Below are positions 50,960 to 62,164 of a stretch of 64,000 bases of DNA, piece by piece. The translations under genes and the position numbers were made by a program. Source of the DNA: Clusia tigrina (Eukaryota > Arthropoda > Insecta > Diptera > Clusiidae); the NCBI GenBank assembly GCA_920105625.2, contig OV050030.1, positions 180,486,315 through 180,550,314 of the forward strand, given 5' to 3'. How positions within the stretch are numbered: position 1 is the stretch's first letter; every line of letters starts with the position of its first letter. The notes beneath the pieces are model-generated. The model made no database searches. It was not told where the DNA came from and saw nothing but the letters and a program-made list of their open reading frames with translations.

Positions 50960-53900
50960 TTATATATTACAATTAATTTTATAATGTCCCCAAGCGTAAG
51001 TATTTACTCTATCTTCTTTAATATATCGTTTATCATCATCATTACTAATATTATTTTTGTCCATTGTTGCGTATAAATTTCATGAACTTTTGATCTAAAG
51101 ACTACATTTTGTTATAGAATAATTTATTCTGTAGTAAACAATCTTTATAATCATTTATATTCAGTTTCGATAAAACACATTTCTTCACACCTTTTGATTT
51201 TTTTATTTTTTATATAGTTCAACTGTAATTTTTTATTTAATTTAGGTTTCATATACTCATAGTGAAAACTATACATTTTTAATTTTGATAATTCTAAAAC
51301 AGTAAATCCCAAGTAAGTTGGTTTATTATATGCACCTTGCTCACGAGAACGTTCTATTGCTATCATGCTATCTGTAAAATGTTTTAAACTATGAAAATTT
51401 GGTCTTGCAATTAGAGCACATGCGCATAAATGTCTTCCCTTGTTTTCCCACTCAGTAACAATCTTCCATTTCTCGACATTTTCCATTGTTTTTCCATAAA
51501 CTGCATTATTTAATAATTAAAAAAAATTTTTTTCAATTTCAGCTTTCGGAATTGTTCTATGAAAAGTATTCAGATCAATATAATTCTTCAACCAGTTAGA
51601 TTGCTTAAATTTCAGAATCCTATGAATTTTCACAAGCTTGAAACCATTAGCAATACACTGTTGTAGATTGCGGTAATGTATAATATAATTTCGTTTTTTA
51701 TTTAAATCTATAATCAATTTTTTAGTTTTGGATTTACTATATGCTTTTTTACTGTCAGCACAGAAGGGTAAGTCATTGTGTATATCATGAATATTTTCAG
51801 GATAATTTAAATCAACTTCTAAAATATAACCAAAATCTGACTTTATAGTTACTGTAAGAATATCAATATCTGATATATCCTCAACCCATTCAAACCCACC
51901 ATAAGGTAAATATTCAGACATTGCCCAACCATTCAAGTATTCTGAAGATTTACTTTGATCATATCCAGGAAGATATTTATTATTAGCCTTTGAATGTCGA
52001 TTAGAACATTCAACAATACCACCACTAATACCACTTTTAATGAAATTATACATATTAGTATATTTAAATAATTCTAATTAAATACCTGTTGTCTTCAACA
52101 TCCCAGGATAAACTTGCTGTAGTTAGATAATGAACAGGATCTAATTCATAAATATTTTTACATATTTTTCTAAAGTTTTCAAAAACATCTGCTAAAAGTA
52201 TAACAGTTGTTTTTAAATATAACAGCATATAATCAAGTAAAGTTCTGCATTTGAAAGTATTCCAAACTTTTTCAGCATGATCATAATCATCAGTAGAACA
52301 CTCTACATTATTTAATGTGGAGAAAAATTTTTCACGTGAAGATAAATTAATATCTTTAAGTCGATCTAATGAATCTGCATATTCATAGGGGAAAAAGCCT
52401 TTTCTTTTCAAGAGATTGTATTCATCAATGTTTGTATACAATGAGTGTAAAATATGACAATCATCAGCATCAAGATTTTTAGCTAATCCATCTAAAGATG
52501 AGTTCATAAATTTGTATGAGTCTAAAAGTCGTAATTCAAAGAATTCTTTATCACTAATTTGAATATCTTTCGAAAGTGATATACTCGTATATAATTCCTT
52601 ATTCAGAGGAATAATTTTAATGTGTCCTTTAAATGATTCGAGCTCTTTAACAAACAGATGACAGTCATAACCAGAAAAATGGAAAAAAATTGGTATAAAT
52701 TTACATGTTTGAAAATTTAAGTTACAACTCGAATGTGCAGATCCACGATATTGACCTGTAAGATGACAATGATCAGCAACCTTGTGTTGATCAATTATTT
52801 GCTAACAAATATGACAAAATGAATTTGTTTTATGTTTTTCAATTTCTTCTAAAGTTAGAGACATCATTGGTACTATTCTATTTAAATAATTTACATATAG
52901 AGGTTTAGTATCACTAAGTAATTTATCTATGAATACCTTAGCAGAATCTTCTCCTGAATAAGTTACAAATTTGTTTAAGCTATTATTGAAACCGCACTTT
53001 ATATAATAACTAAATGCTATAGGCTTATGTATTTTAGTGCTGCAAATATTTTCAGAATCATTTTTCTGTACATTCTCTAAAATACACTCAAAATCTACAT
53101 AAATTACAAATGGTACACCTAACTTAGACCTAAAACACGTAAACTTTAAAATATCATCATTATTTTTACCAATCGGCATTGTGGTCACTACTTTGCTGCA
53201 CTCTGCTTTATGTTTTAACATAACATCTTTTTTTCTGGTGTACTGCTAGCAAAAGTTGCATAATAGTAGAGCTTTTGTATTTAATGTCAATTGTGATTTA
53301 ATTAATCTGTAAATAGTAATTTTTTAAGTAGTAGAAAATATGTGTTTTTTTCTTTTTTACTTTGATATATTTTTAATGCATACATAATGTGAATTGTCAC
53401 CGCTTTATAGAAACAATAAATCAATATGGACTTTGTGGTATGATAGGGACCTACAATTTGATCACATTTTTCAGAACATCCAAAAACAGTAATTCTAATA
53501 TTATTATTTTCCTCAAATTTTCTGATTGTGTCTAATGGCATTGGAAATAACAAGTTTTAAAATTTTAATATCATACTTCCAACATCATTCTTAATATCCA
53601 CTGCATATTGTGAATATCTTTTACTATGTTGCACATTTTTACTGCAGATAGTATAGCCCATTTAAAGCAATAGTCATCATTTATATTCATTACATTAATA
53701 CAAGCATGTTTCATTGCTACATTATGAGGTAATATAATATAAGCAGAAACCTTTAATGTTTTATATTGATGAATATTAATCTCTAATTGAATTATTTTAA
53801 TTAGAGTCTATCCACTATCCATCTCTTAAAACTCTTCCATTTTTGGAATTAAATTAGAACAATTTTCAATTTCTTCAAGGTTTTGTGCTAATATCATTTT

Positions 53901-54530
53901 CGTTTGAAAAGATTTCACATCTATAGTTGCTATTTCATATTCTCAATCACTGTTGTCACCAATATTTCTTGGTTTCAACATTATATATTCACAAAATAGT
54001 TCAAAATTATATTCATATGACCGATGTTTTCCTAGTTGCTTTTGCATTTTTAAAGAAAGTATTTGGTATGATAATATTTTCATGTCGGATTTTAAATACA
54101 TAACGTTCAATGCGATTATTATATAATCCTTTCACTAAATACAAATCATCTTTTTATTGTGAACAACTGTTCTTCTTATGTTGATTGGTTCTCAAGTGAT
54201 GATACCATGATTTAGTTGAATCTTAAGTTTGCGTGTTGGTTCTTTCTCATTAATATTATTATTTATAGATTTGTTTAAATTTAAAGATAGTTGACAGATC
54301 TCAACTTCTAGAGAATCATTATTTTCAATCTTACTATGCATATTCTCGCATTTATATTGTTGCTGGTTGATTATGTGTAGCTTTTTATTTTGTGCTTCAA
54401 TTAATTGCTGTTCTTGTTGCTTTATTAATGCTTTCTGTTCTTTAATTTTTTCATATAATTGTTGATTTTTATGTTATTTTTCTATATGATTTTGTCTTCA
54501 TATTAATTGCACAAACACGTTACTAAATTA
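50960..54530 (-). pseudogene. POLB: Maverick protein-primed DNA polymerase B
   Basis: The minus strand, from about 54530, first reads a Gln/Lys-rich coiled coil (IKEQKALIKQQEQQLIEAQN), then N-terminal parts with KHACINV and FKWAI (53660-53720). The exonuclease motif is YVDFEC (about 53090-53110). MNSSLDGLAKNLDADDCHIL lies at 52507. The palm region has YLPYGGFEWVED (about 51900). The YGKTMEN motif B is at about 51485-51505, and the C-terminus YAWGHYKI is near 50975-51000. Motif C, the YxDTDS catalytic loop expected shortly after motif B, is not found: a deletion joins the NYI region to the C-terminal part. Stops near 53222, 52508 and elsewhere confirm decay. In life the protein replicates the element using a terminal protein primer. 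Confidence 0.82.
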
Positions 54531-55434
54531 AAACTAATATACGTGTCTCTCTTATATAAGAATAAGACATACTAATTAAATAATTCTATTCTACATATTA
54601 AAACAGTGATAACATAATTCTATATTTACATCAGAAATTTTCTTATCTAACTAAAACCGAAAATTTCTGGTTAATACAAGTTATTTTTTTCCTAATATAT
54701 TCTTATCCAACTAAAACCGAAAATTTCTGGTTTTTCAAATGCATTTACTGGAACAAATTTTAATATAAAAGACATGGATATGGTATAGAAATTTTCACCC
54801 AACTTCAGCATTTTGGTGAGTTTACTACTTTCTAAACATATTTTATTTAAAATATTTTTATAAATTATTGTAATTTTTAATGAATAAATAATTTTAATTA
54901 TAGTTAATTTTGTATTGTATAAGAAAATTTAAATATTTTGAAAATTTTTTATATTAAAAGAAAATTTATAAATTGTACCTTGTGTATCAGGGTTTATTAA
55001 ATAAAAAATATAAATTATATATTTTTCTCGATTTTAAAAGAGTTAATAATTTATTCAAGTTTATGTAATAAATTAATTTTTAATAATTTATTTGAAATGA
55101 AATGTTATTCGTTTTTAAAGATATCTAGTTATTTAAGAAATAAATTTAATTTAGAAATATAAAATTTAATTAATTAGTTTATTAATTTAATGATTTTATT
55201 ATTTTAATATTTTATGGGATAAGCTGTAAATAAATTTTTAAAAATTTTTAAAATTAGGTAACAAATATATGTTTATAATTAGCACCTATTAAAAAATTTG
55301 TTATAATTTATTTAAATTATTTTGTTATTTAATATATTTTAAACTTATATTACTACTTTCTAAACATAAATACAATTGTACTTTTAATTATATTTGAATT
55401 TTATTTATATATCCTTTCAGAAAAAAAAACGAAA
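54531..55434. other. AT-rich intergenic sequence with palindromic repeats
   Basis: A 31-bp motif (TCTTATCYAACTAAAACCG..AAATTTCTGGTT) occurs at 54642-54672 and 54702-54732, exactly 60 bp apart. Each copy is an imperfect palindrome with AAAACC and GGTT(TT) arms. The rest is very AT-rich and has no ORF. It lies between the divergent polymerase and small ORF, so it could be a shared promoter or replication-related region; this is speculative. Confidence 0.6.
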
Positions 55435-55806
55435 ATGGCTCCTACCCACAATACATTATTGCAGAAAAAACCAAAAATGACTTCTACTAACAATATCTTT
55501 AAAGTTGTGAAAGAAGAATTCTTGGGTAAAAACCCCAAACCATCTTGGGGAATCAAGAATATAGTAATGGTTAGCCCTATGAAGATATTAGGAATAGCAT
55601 CAATTTGAACGAAATATGGACGACGGATGATAACAGATTTAGAAGATAACGCAATGTTTCTACCTGAGCGATTTAATTCACTTAGTGAGAATGCGATAAA
55701 TTACATTAATAGCCCCCTTAACACTATCTATATCGTGAAACGTATGTAGCAAGGAAAATATTGGTTAGACTTAGAAGAAGATCCAATCACGGAATTCTTA
55801 ATTTAA
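55435..55806 (+). pseudogene. Small Maverick ORF, two stops
   Basis: ATG at 55435; 124 codons to TAA at 55804-55806, broken by TGA (55606-55608) and TAG (55747-55749) in the same frame. Residues include MTSTNNIFKVVKEEFLG, TKYGRRMITDLEDN and MFLPERFNSLSENAI. The T-(K/R)-Y-G .. FLPERF pattern recurs in a small protein of insect Mavericks. A nucleic-acid-binding role has been my guess only. A CTTTCAG acceptor-like sequence lies just upstream. Confidence 0.5.
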
Positions 55807-56217
55807 AGTCCAGAGGAGGAAAATACTATATTTTCAAATTATAATTAAAATATATTGAATAAATAAATTATAAAAATAAAAATAGCTTACTGTTTTATTT
55901 CTATCTAATTAGCAATATTAAAATTTTTTATTTTATTCCACTCTAGCAGAAAATGAATAATATTACTTGTACGAGTATATGGAATATATTTCAGAATGAA
56001 ACATGTTGAAAAAATGTTTATTATTTCTATTTTTTATATATCCGCGAAGATTAGCAAATTTGAGCATAACAGTTTTATGTTTATATTTACATGTTATCGC
56101 AAATATGGTTGTATGTCGTATGAATAATTTTTTGTAGCTAATAATTTACTTCTTATCACATATATGGCTGTATGGTTTTTGAATATAAATACGAGTAATT
56201 CTTCTAGAATGAACATA
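55807..56217. other. AT-rich non-coding sequence
   Basis: AATAAA-type signals follow the small ORF (55856-55890). No further ORF, repeat or RNA gene is recognised. Confidence 0.5.
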
Positions 56218-56445
56218 AAGCAGAAAACACGCCATAGAAGCTGGACATTTTCAAACATACGATGAAGCGGTCCAATTCGCTCCAAGATTTGCGAAAGTGT
56301 GCTGGCATGCCCCAGAGATGGAGGAACTCCTCCAGATGAGACTGCTGCTGTTCCGGTTAAATCCCAGTGAAGAAACTGGAGTAAATTTAAAAAAGGCGAT
56401 GAAGACGATGGTCTTCATCTGTGAGATAGGGAAATATTCCCTAGA
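56218..56445 (+). pseudogene. 5'-truncated ORF of unknown identity
   Basis: A frame without a start codon, open from AGC at 56218 to TAA at 56443-56445. It reads EAGHFQTYDEAVQFAPRFAK, then VCWHAPEMEELLQMRLLLFR and MKTMVFICEIGKYSLE. Its composition is clearly less AT-driven than the surroundings, which suggests real coding history. No family is recognised. Confidence 0.4.
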
Positions 56446-56679
56446 ATAATTATAAATATTTTTATTTTTGTATTCATATTTAATTATAGTAATAATAAAT
56501 ATTTAAAAATAAAAATTAAAATTTTTTCAAAAAATTTGTTATTTTTTCATTTATATTGATTATTATTTTACAATTTTCTTTTGTATATGGTGATGCTCCT
56601 GTTGTATTGTTGTTGGTATTGTTGTTGTTGCTTTTGTTGTTCTTGCAGTGGGGTGCAAACTATTCTCTTCGAAGAGTTT

Positions 56680-57118
56680 TAAATTCTCGCAGTGGGGTGA
56701 AAACTATTCTCTTCGAATAGTTTTGAAAGATTTAAATCTTCTTCAATGATATGATGATTATAATACATTCCAGTATATAAATCGTCTATAGAGCTAAATG
56801 GACATGATGTTGGAAATTTGTGGGTATTTTTTGTTCTACTACCACTACTATACGAGATACCTATAAGGGTTATTGTCCCGCCCTTCGCTTCAAATCGAAC
56901 ATGTTGTCGTGTTGAAAAGTTAATTCAAGGGGTATTTTATATGGATGTGTTTCACCTCTTCGAATAGATAATAATAAACACTAATATCCATCTTCTGGTG
57001 TGACAAACACTTCTAACAAATTGTCTACTACAACAATTTGTGCAATATTAAAATGCGACCATGCACCCTGACAAATACAAAATTTATCTCTTTGCTTTAA
57101 TGTTTGAATCCAGAACAT
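56680..57118 (-). pseudogene. Broken ORF near the right end of the Maverick
   Basis: On the minus strand, ATG at 57118 gives MFWIQTLKQRDKFCICQGAW and IVVVDNLLEVFVTPEDGY, then a TAG near 57000, continuing LLSIRRGETHPYKIPLEL in frame. After a shift near 56900 the next frame has GGTITLIGISYSSGSRTKN and DDLYTGMYYNHHIIEEDLN, with TAA at 56680-56682. A 44-bp direct repeat (GCAGTGGGGTG..CTCTTCGA) covers its end (56646, 56690). Probably the outermost right-hand Maverick gene; function unknown. Confidence 0.45.
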
Positions 57119-57632
57119 ATTGATATTTTATGATCTGTATATAATATTTATTTATATTATTAATTATTTATACTATCAGTTGTAGTGTCGTTGTTATTAG
57201 TGTTGTTATTATTCAAAAAATTGTATTCATTTATAATACCATTTATATATTTGATTTATGAATTGCATAATGTTGTGAGACTACATTTTCTCAATAACAC
57301 GTTCACATACTTATCAACTAACAAAAATTTGCATTAGAACATATAGACAGTCTCACCTCTTATCACATAAAAATATTTTAATTATAATATAACGAACACG
57401 AGCTTCAAATACGCAAAATATATTTACATATATACATATCTATTAAAAAACTTGTATAATCTTGTTCTGCTGTTGGCTCATACTGCCGCATCAGTACAAA
57501 AATTTGTTTAAGAATATGTTAGCGGTCAGCTTCACCTCTTATCACATTAAAATATTTCAATAATAATATAGCACACACTCCTCTTAATACATGCAATATA
57601 TTTACATATATAATACATTTCAATTAAAAATT
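57119..57632. repeat. Subterminal direct repeats, ~179-bp period
   Basis: CACCTCTTATCACAT followed by AAATATTT..AATAATATA and ATATATTTACATATAT occurs at 57354 and again at 57533. Two divergent ~150-bp copies lie just inside the right terminus. No gene is present. Confidence 0.65.
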
Positions 57633-57690
57633 TATATGTTACCAGTTCATTACGTGTCTAATACACACACACACACGCACACAAAGAGCT
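57633..57690 (-). repeat. Right terminal inverted repeat of the Maverick
   Basis: The reverse complement starts AGCTCTTTGTGTGC(GT)n, then TGTATTAGACACGTAATGAA and CTGGTAACATATA, matching the left end at 15617-15672. Coding sequence of an R1-like LINE begins immediately outside. Confidence 0.72.
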
Positions 57691-59974
57691 TTGCGACAAA
57701 ACTGATGAAAACCCATGGGCAGAAGCGTATAAGGTGGTGATGTCTAAGATTAGAGGTGGCAAAGGACAAGCACCAACCTGCCCCATACTCCTACAAAATG
57801 TGGTGGGTACCCTCTTTCCCCTTCAACCAACACAAGTGGAGGAGAACTTGTTATCTGATGAGCCGGAGTTTATAGATACACCACCTATTACTGACACAGA
57901 AGTAATAGAGGCTGCTGCACGGTTTGGTGACTCCAAAGCGCCAGGATTGGATGGTATTCCAAACCGGGCTCTAAAGATTGCCCTCAAATACAACATTTCA
58001 CCTTTCACGGAGATGTATATAAGGTGTTTGCAAGAGGGTGTTTTCCCAAACATTTGGAAAAACCAGCGTCTGGTTCTATTGCCGAAACGAAACAAACCGC
58101 CGGGCGAACCAAGCTCATATCGACCACTCTGTATTATTGATACGATTGGCAAAATCTTGGAGCGGTTAATCTGCGATCGCTTGGAAAAACGCCTTTGAGA
58201 AGAAGTAGAGGGCCTGTCTGACAACCAATACGGATTCCGTACGAGGCGATCGACTATAGATGCGATCAAAATACTTGCGGAAGTAGCAGATAAAGCAGAA
58301 GGTACCAGGTTGATGCATGGTACCAAAGAATATTGTGCAGTTGTAACATTCGATGTGAAAAATGCGTTTAACTCGGCATGCTGGCCTTACATAATTCGAG
58401 CATTAGAGACATTTAAAACACCGGTGTACTTGCTGCGTATCATAAAAAACTATCTGTCCGATATAGTATTGCTGTATGATACGGATGAGGGAGTGTAGCG
58501 ACATCAAGTAACTGGTGGAGTGCCGCAAGGCTCCGTACTGGGCCCGCTCTTATGGAATTTACTTCACGACGGAGTCCTTCGTCTACCTATGCCAAAAGAA
58601 GTATAAATCATCGGTTATGCGGATGATATTGCAGTAACAATTGTGGCAAAAGAATTATGCCAAATTGAGAGCATTTGCAGAAGTACATCACAAAGAATAA
58701 AAAACTGGCTAACGTCATCGAAGCTCCAACTGGCAAACCAAAATTCTAAAGCAGTCTTAATTACAAGCAGGAAGGAAATTGAAGCCATTACACTAAATAT
58801 AGACGGGTACAACATCAGAACGCAGCCATTGTTAAAATACTTAGGAGTGATGATAGACGCGAGACTTAACTGTAAAATAAACATTGAGCAGGCCTGTCAA
58901 AAAGCTGCGCGAGTAAACACGGCCCTATCTCGAATGATGGCCAATATAGGCGGCCCAAATCAAAGCAGAAGGTTACTTCTGGCAAAAGTTACCTAATCCA
59001 TAGTAATGTATGCGGCACCTGTATGGGGACAAGCATTAAAGCAGAAAACATACGCCAAGATTGCAAAATCGTTATTCAGACTAAGTGCCATTAGAGTTGC
59101 TGGTGCATTTCGCACAGTGTCTCACGATGCTGCAGAAAACATACGCCAAGATTGCAAAATCCCTATTCAGACTAAGTGCCATTAGAGTTGCTAGTGCATT
59201 TCGCACAGTGTCTCGCGATGCTGTTGGAGTCATATCTAGCATAATGCCACCAGACATAATGGCTCTTGAGCTTAAGAGAGTATATGACAAGAGCAAAAAA
59301 ATCGGCAGGCCTTTAACAGCATAAGAGCGAAAAGAAGAAAGGCAAAAGAGCTTGAATGTATGGCAAGATAGCTGGGATACAGCGACCAAAGAACGATGGA
59401 CGAACAGAGTCATCAAAAATGTGCAGACGTGGGTTGAAAGAAAACACGGAGATGTTAATTTCTATATGACGCAGTTCTTGAGTGGACATGGCTGTTTAGA
59501 GAGTACTTGTACAAGTATGGACATGATGACGGAGAAATCTGTTATTCTTGTGGGAGTGGAAATGAAAATGCAGAGCTACTCTACTGTTCAAAATTCGATC
59601 CAGGACGTAAGTTTTTAGAGAACCAAATAGTAACACCAGAAAACAAATTGCCGCACATGCTGCAATCAAGGCAGATTTGGCAAATTGTGAAAGAGTTAAC
59701 CGCTAGGGTTCTACAAGAACTAAGAAGAATGGAACGGTTGCGAAGCAGCGAAGACTAGATCCATGAATGTAGTATAAACCCCTTGAGATTTTCTAGCCAA
59801 TAGGCTAAGCTAGCCCTGTGATTTATTACCTAACGGTCGGGCCGCAGGGCAATTCTAAAGCTGAAGTAATTCGAGATGTTTTTAGTGGGTTAAAAGTTCC
59901 AAAATATTATTGTGGGGGCAACAGTGTCTTTTGAAGATTTTTCATCTCAGCAAAAAAAAAAAAAAAAAAAAAAA
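57691..59974 (+). mobile_element. R1-like LINE, 3' half (RT to poly(A))
   Basis: It starts inside ORF2 (LCDKTDENPWAEAYKVVMSK). The RT contains DSKAPGLDGIPNRALKIA, SYRPLCIIDTIGKILERL, NQYGFRTRRSTIDAI, FDVKNAFNSACW, GGVPQGSVLGPLLWN and the catalytic GYADDIAV (near 58612). Stops occur at 58196, 58496, 58603 and 58994. A 92-bp tandem duplication disrupts 59050-59230. The C-terminal zinc finger CYSCGSGNENAE lies at about 59540, the ORF ends at 59756-59758, and a 3' UTR with a 23-A tail follows (59952-59974). R1-clade LINEs lack RNase H, as here. Confidence 0.75.
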
Positions 59975-62037
59975 CACACACGTCAAGATCGAGTCGAATC
60001 AAAGTGGAGGCTTAAATTTTTCGGTGCGAAATTTTTAAAAAAATCTACTAAGTGTAGACGGTAAATCCGTGCGGAAATCGTGGAAAGGGTAGCTAAAGAG
60101 CATACTCCGGACTGGTGAAAGTGTCAAGTGTTAATTGTGGACGCGATCGCGAAAAAAATAAGGCATTTAAATTTTCTGTTTCTGCCAGTGATTTGCGGCA
60201 GTTTTGGTTCTGCGTCGGTTTATCCGCACGGCAGAGCGAAAACGGCAGCGATCTCTGCCTGCATAGTGCCCAGCTGAGCAGTGGCTTGGTCTGAAAGTAC
60301 CAGACCCCAGAACGGCGAAGCTTAGGCAGGTAGAACACTGCGGATACGGCGATTTTTTTGCCTAGGCAAATATAAGTTTATTTATTTAAACTTAGAAAAT
60401 TTGTCTTCGCATCGTTAGGCAATTTTTCTGCAATTTCCCGTCTCTCAATCGGCTTATCCGAAAATTGAGAGAGCGCTGGAAATTGCGCACTTGGAGTGTA
60501 GGTGTACAGTGAGCTCAGCTGAGCAGAGTGAGAGAGAGAGAGACTCCTACAAATAAAATAATGACAAAAAAGTGTTGTCAACGCCCTAAACGCAGGATAA
60601 GTATTGTTTTTAGGGTGATTTACTTTTTACTTTCCCCTTTTTTTCCCCTTTTCCCCCATTTCTCAAGCGGACCTCGTAAGCACTATCGATGAAATTTATG
60701 TGCAGGGAGTAAACGAGCGAGAATGCAGCAAACCGCAGATGGTAGGTAACACAACACAAACATCGCCGATAACGAAGTGCATAGAAGCACCTAACCCGAA
60801 AAGACAGAGAGAGGAAGAAGAGGCAACAGCACGGGCGCCTAATTCAAAAAAGACGGAGATGCTGCTCCAAGGGAAAATAGTGCCAGAAGGAAAAAGCCCT
60901 CTGTCAAGAAATAACAATTGAATGCCGCGACCTGGATGAAATCACCTCTCCAGAGGCAATATGTAGTGCCATAGCAGAGCAATTTCCCCAAACTCAACGC
61001 ATCGGAAAGACGGCAGTAAAGTCAATGCGAAGCGCACGAGATGGTACGCAAATAGCTCTGATTAGCCTACCAGCTAAGGATGCTAACATACTAGCTAAAG
61101 CAGGACGAATGCGAGTAGGCTGGGTAAGATGTAGGCTCCGTGAGTACATAACCCCAACCAGATGCTTCCCATGCCTCGAATACGGCCACATACCTAGACA
61201 CTATAAGAGCAAAGAAGACCATTCAGGTGTTTGCCTAAAACGATGAAAGTATTGACAAAACGGGATGGTTAGGTGTATCCAAATAAACCTAAACCACTGC
61301 GAGGCTGCTCAGGATTTGCTGAAGCAGACTGTAATAGAACAGAAAGTGGATATTGCATTAATTAGCGAGCAATACAAAACACCTATGTATGATGTTAACT
61401 GGGCAGAAAATACAAAAAAGCGAGCAGCCATCTGGGTCTGTGGCACCAGTCCCATCGAACATAAAGCCAACCGGCAACAGGAAGGGTTTGTATATGCCAA
61501 AATAAAGGGGGTCCACTTTTATAACTGCTACGCCCCACCAAGTGCACGCCTCGAAGAAATGGAGGAACTGCTGGACCGCTTAGTCACAGATGCTCGAGGG
61601 AAGAGCCCCATAATAATTGCGGGTGATTTCAATGCATGGGCAGTTGAGTGGGGCAGCATTAGAACGAATCGCAGGGGTACCACATTATTGGAAGCCTTTG
61701 ATAGCCTCGATATAGTTAACTTAAATCGTGGTACAACCCACACATTTAATAACTGCAGATCGGGGTCAATCATAGATGTCACCTTTGCAAGCAGAGAGAT
61801 CTCGAGACAGATAAAGTGGGAAGTATCATCTGTATATACGCATAGTGACCACCAAGCACTAATATTTGAAATACTGTCACCAAAACGATTTCAAATGCGT
61901 AAGACAGATCGAAAGGTACAAAAAAAAGGCTGGAAGTCAAAACAGATGGACTGCGAAATGTTGGAGTACATGCTTGACAACATGGAAGATACACAAGGCA
62001 GCGCAGAACTGAGGACCAGGCGACTTATGGGCCACCT
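59975..62037 (+). mobile_element. R1-like LINE, 5' half (5' UTR, ORF1, endonuclease)
   Basis: Directly after the poly(A), a GC-richer 5' UTR runs to about 60660. ORF1 (about 60664-61245) has KRQREEEEATARAPNSKK, a frame change near 60900, then ICSAIAEQFPQTQRIGKT, LISLPAKDANILAKAGRM and a degraded zinc knuckle CFPCLEYGHIPRHYKS. ORF2 starts at 61265 with the endonuclease (MVRCIQINLNHCEAAQDLL, IIAGDFNAWAVEWGS, SIIDVTFASREI, YTHSDHQALIFEI), open to 62065. Nearly the whole endonuclease frame is intact. It is cut at about 62037 by the tail of the next LINE. Confidence 0.75.
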
Positions 62038-62065
62038 TGGTTTGTTGGTTGGTTGGTTTCAGTGA
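61265..62065 (+). CDS. R1-like LINE endonuclease (ORF2 N-terminus)
   Basis: An uninterrupted 266-codon frame, of which the last ~10 codons (LLVGWFQ) come from the neighbouring LINE tail. It is an APE-type endonuclease: QINLNHCEAA (start), EQYKTPM, GDFNAWAVEWGS (catalytic Asp-Asn), SIIDVTFAS and THSDHQALIFEI (catalytic Asp-His). It nicks target DNA to start retrotransposition; without the RT half here it is not autonomous. Confidence 0.75.
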   Translation: MVRCIQINLNHCEAAQDLLKQTVIEQKVDIALISEQYKTPMYDVNWAENTKKRAAIWVCGTSPIEHKANRQQEGFVYAKIKGVHFYNCYAPPSARLEEMEELLDRLVTDARGKSPIIIAGDFNAWAVEWGSIRTNRRGTTLLEAFDSLDIVNLNRGTTHTFNNCRSGSIIDVTFASREISRQIKWEVSSVYTHSDHQALIFEILSPKRFQMRKTDRKVQKKGWKSKQMDCEMLEYMLDNMEDTQGSAELRTRRLMGHLGLLVGWFQ

Positions 62066-62164
62066 CTGATCCAAGTCGGTCCTCACATGGATCACAATCA
62101 TCGCCTTAGCGACGTTTTGATACCACAACCTCTCCTAACGCCGAAGAAAACGATGGGTTGTTCA

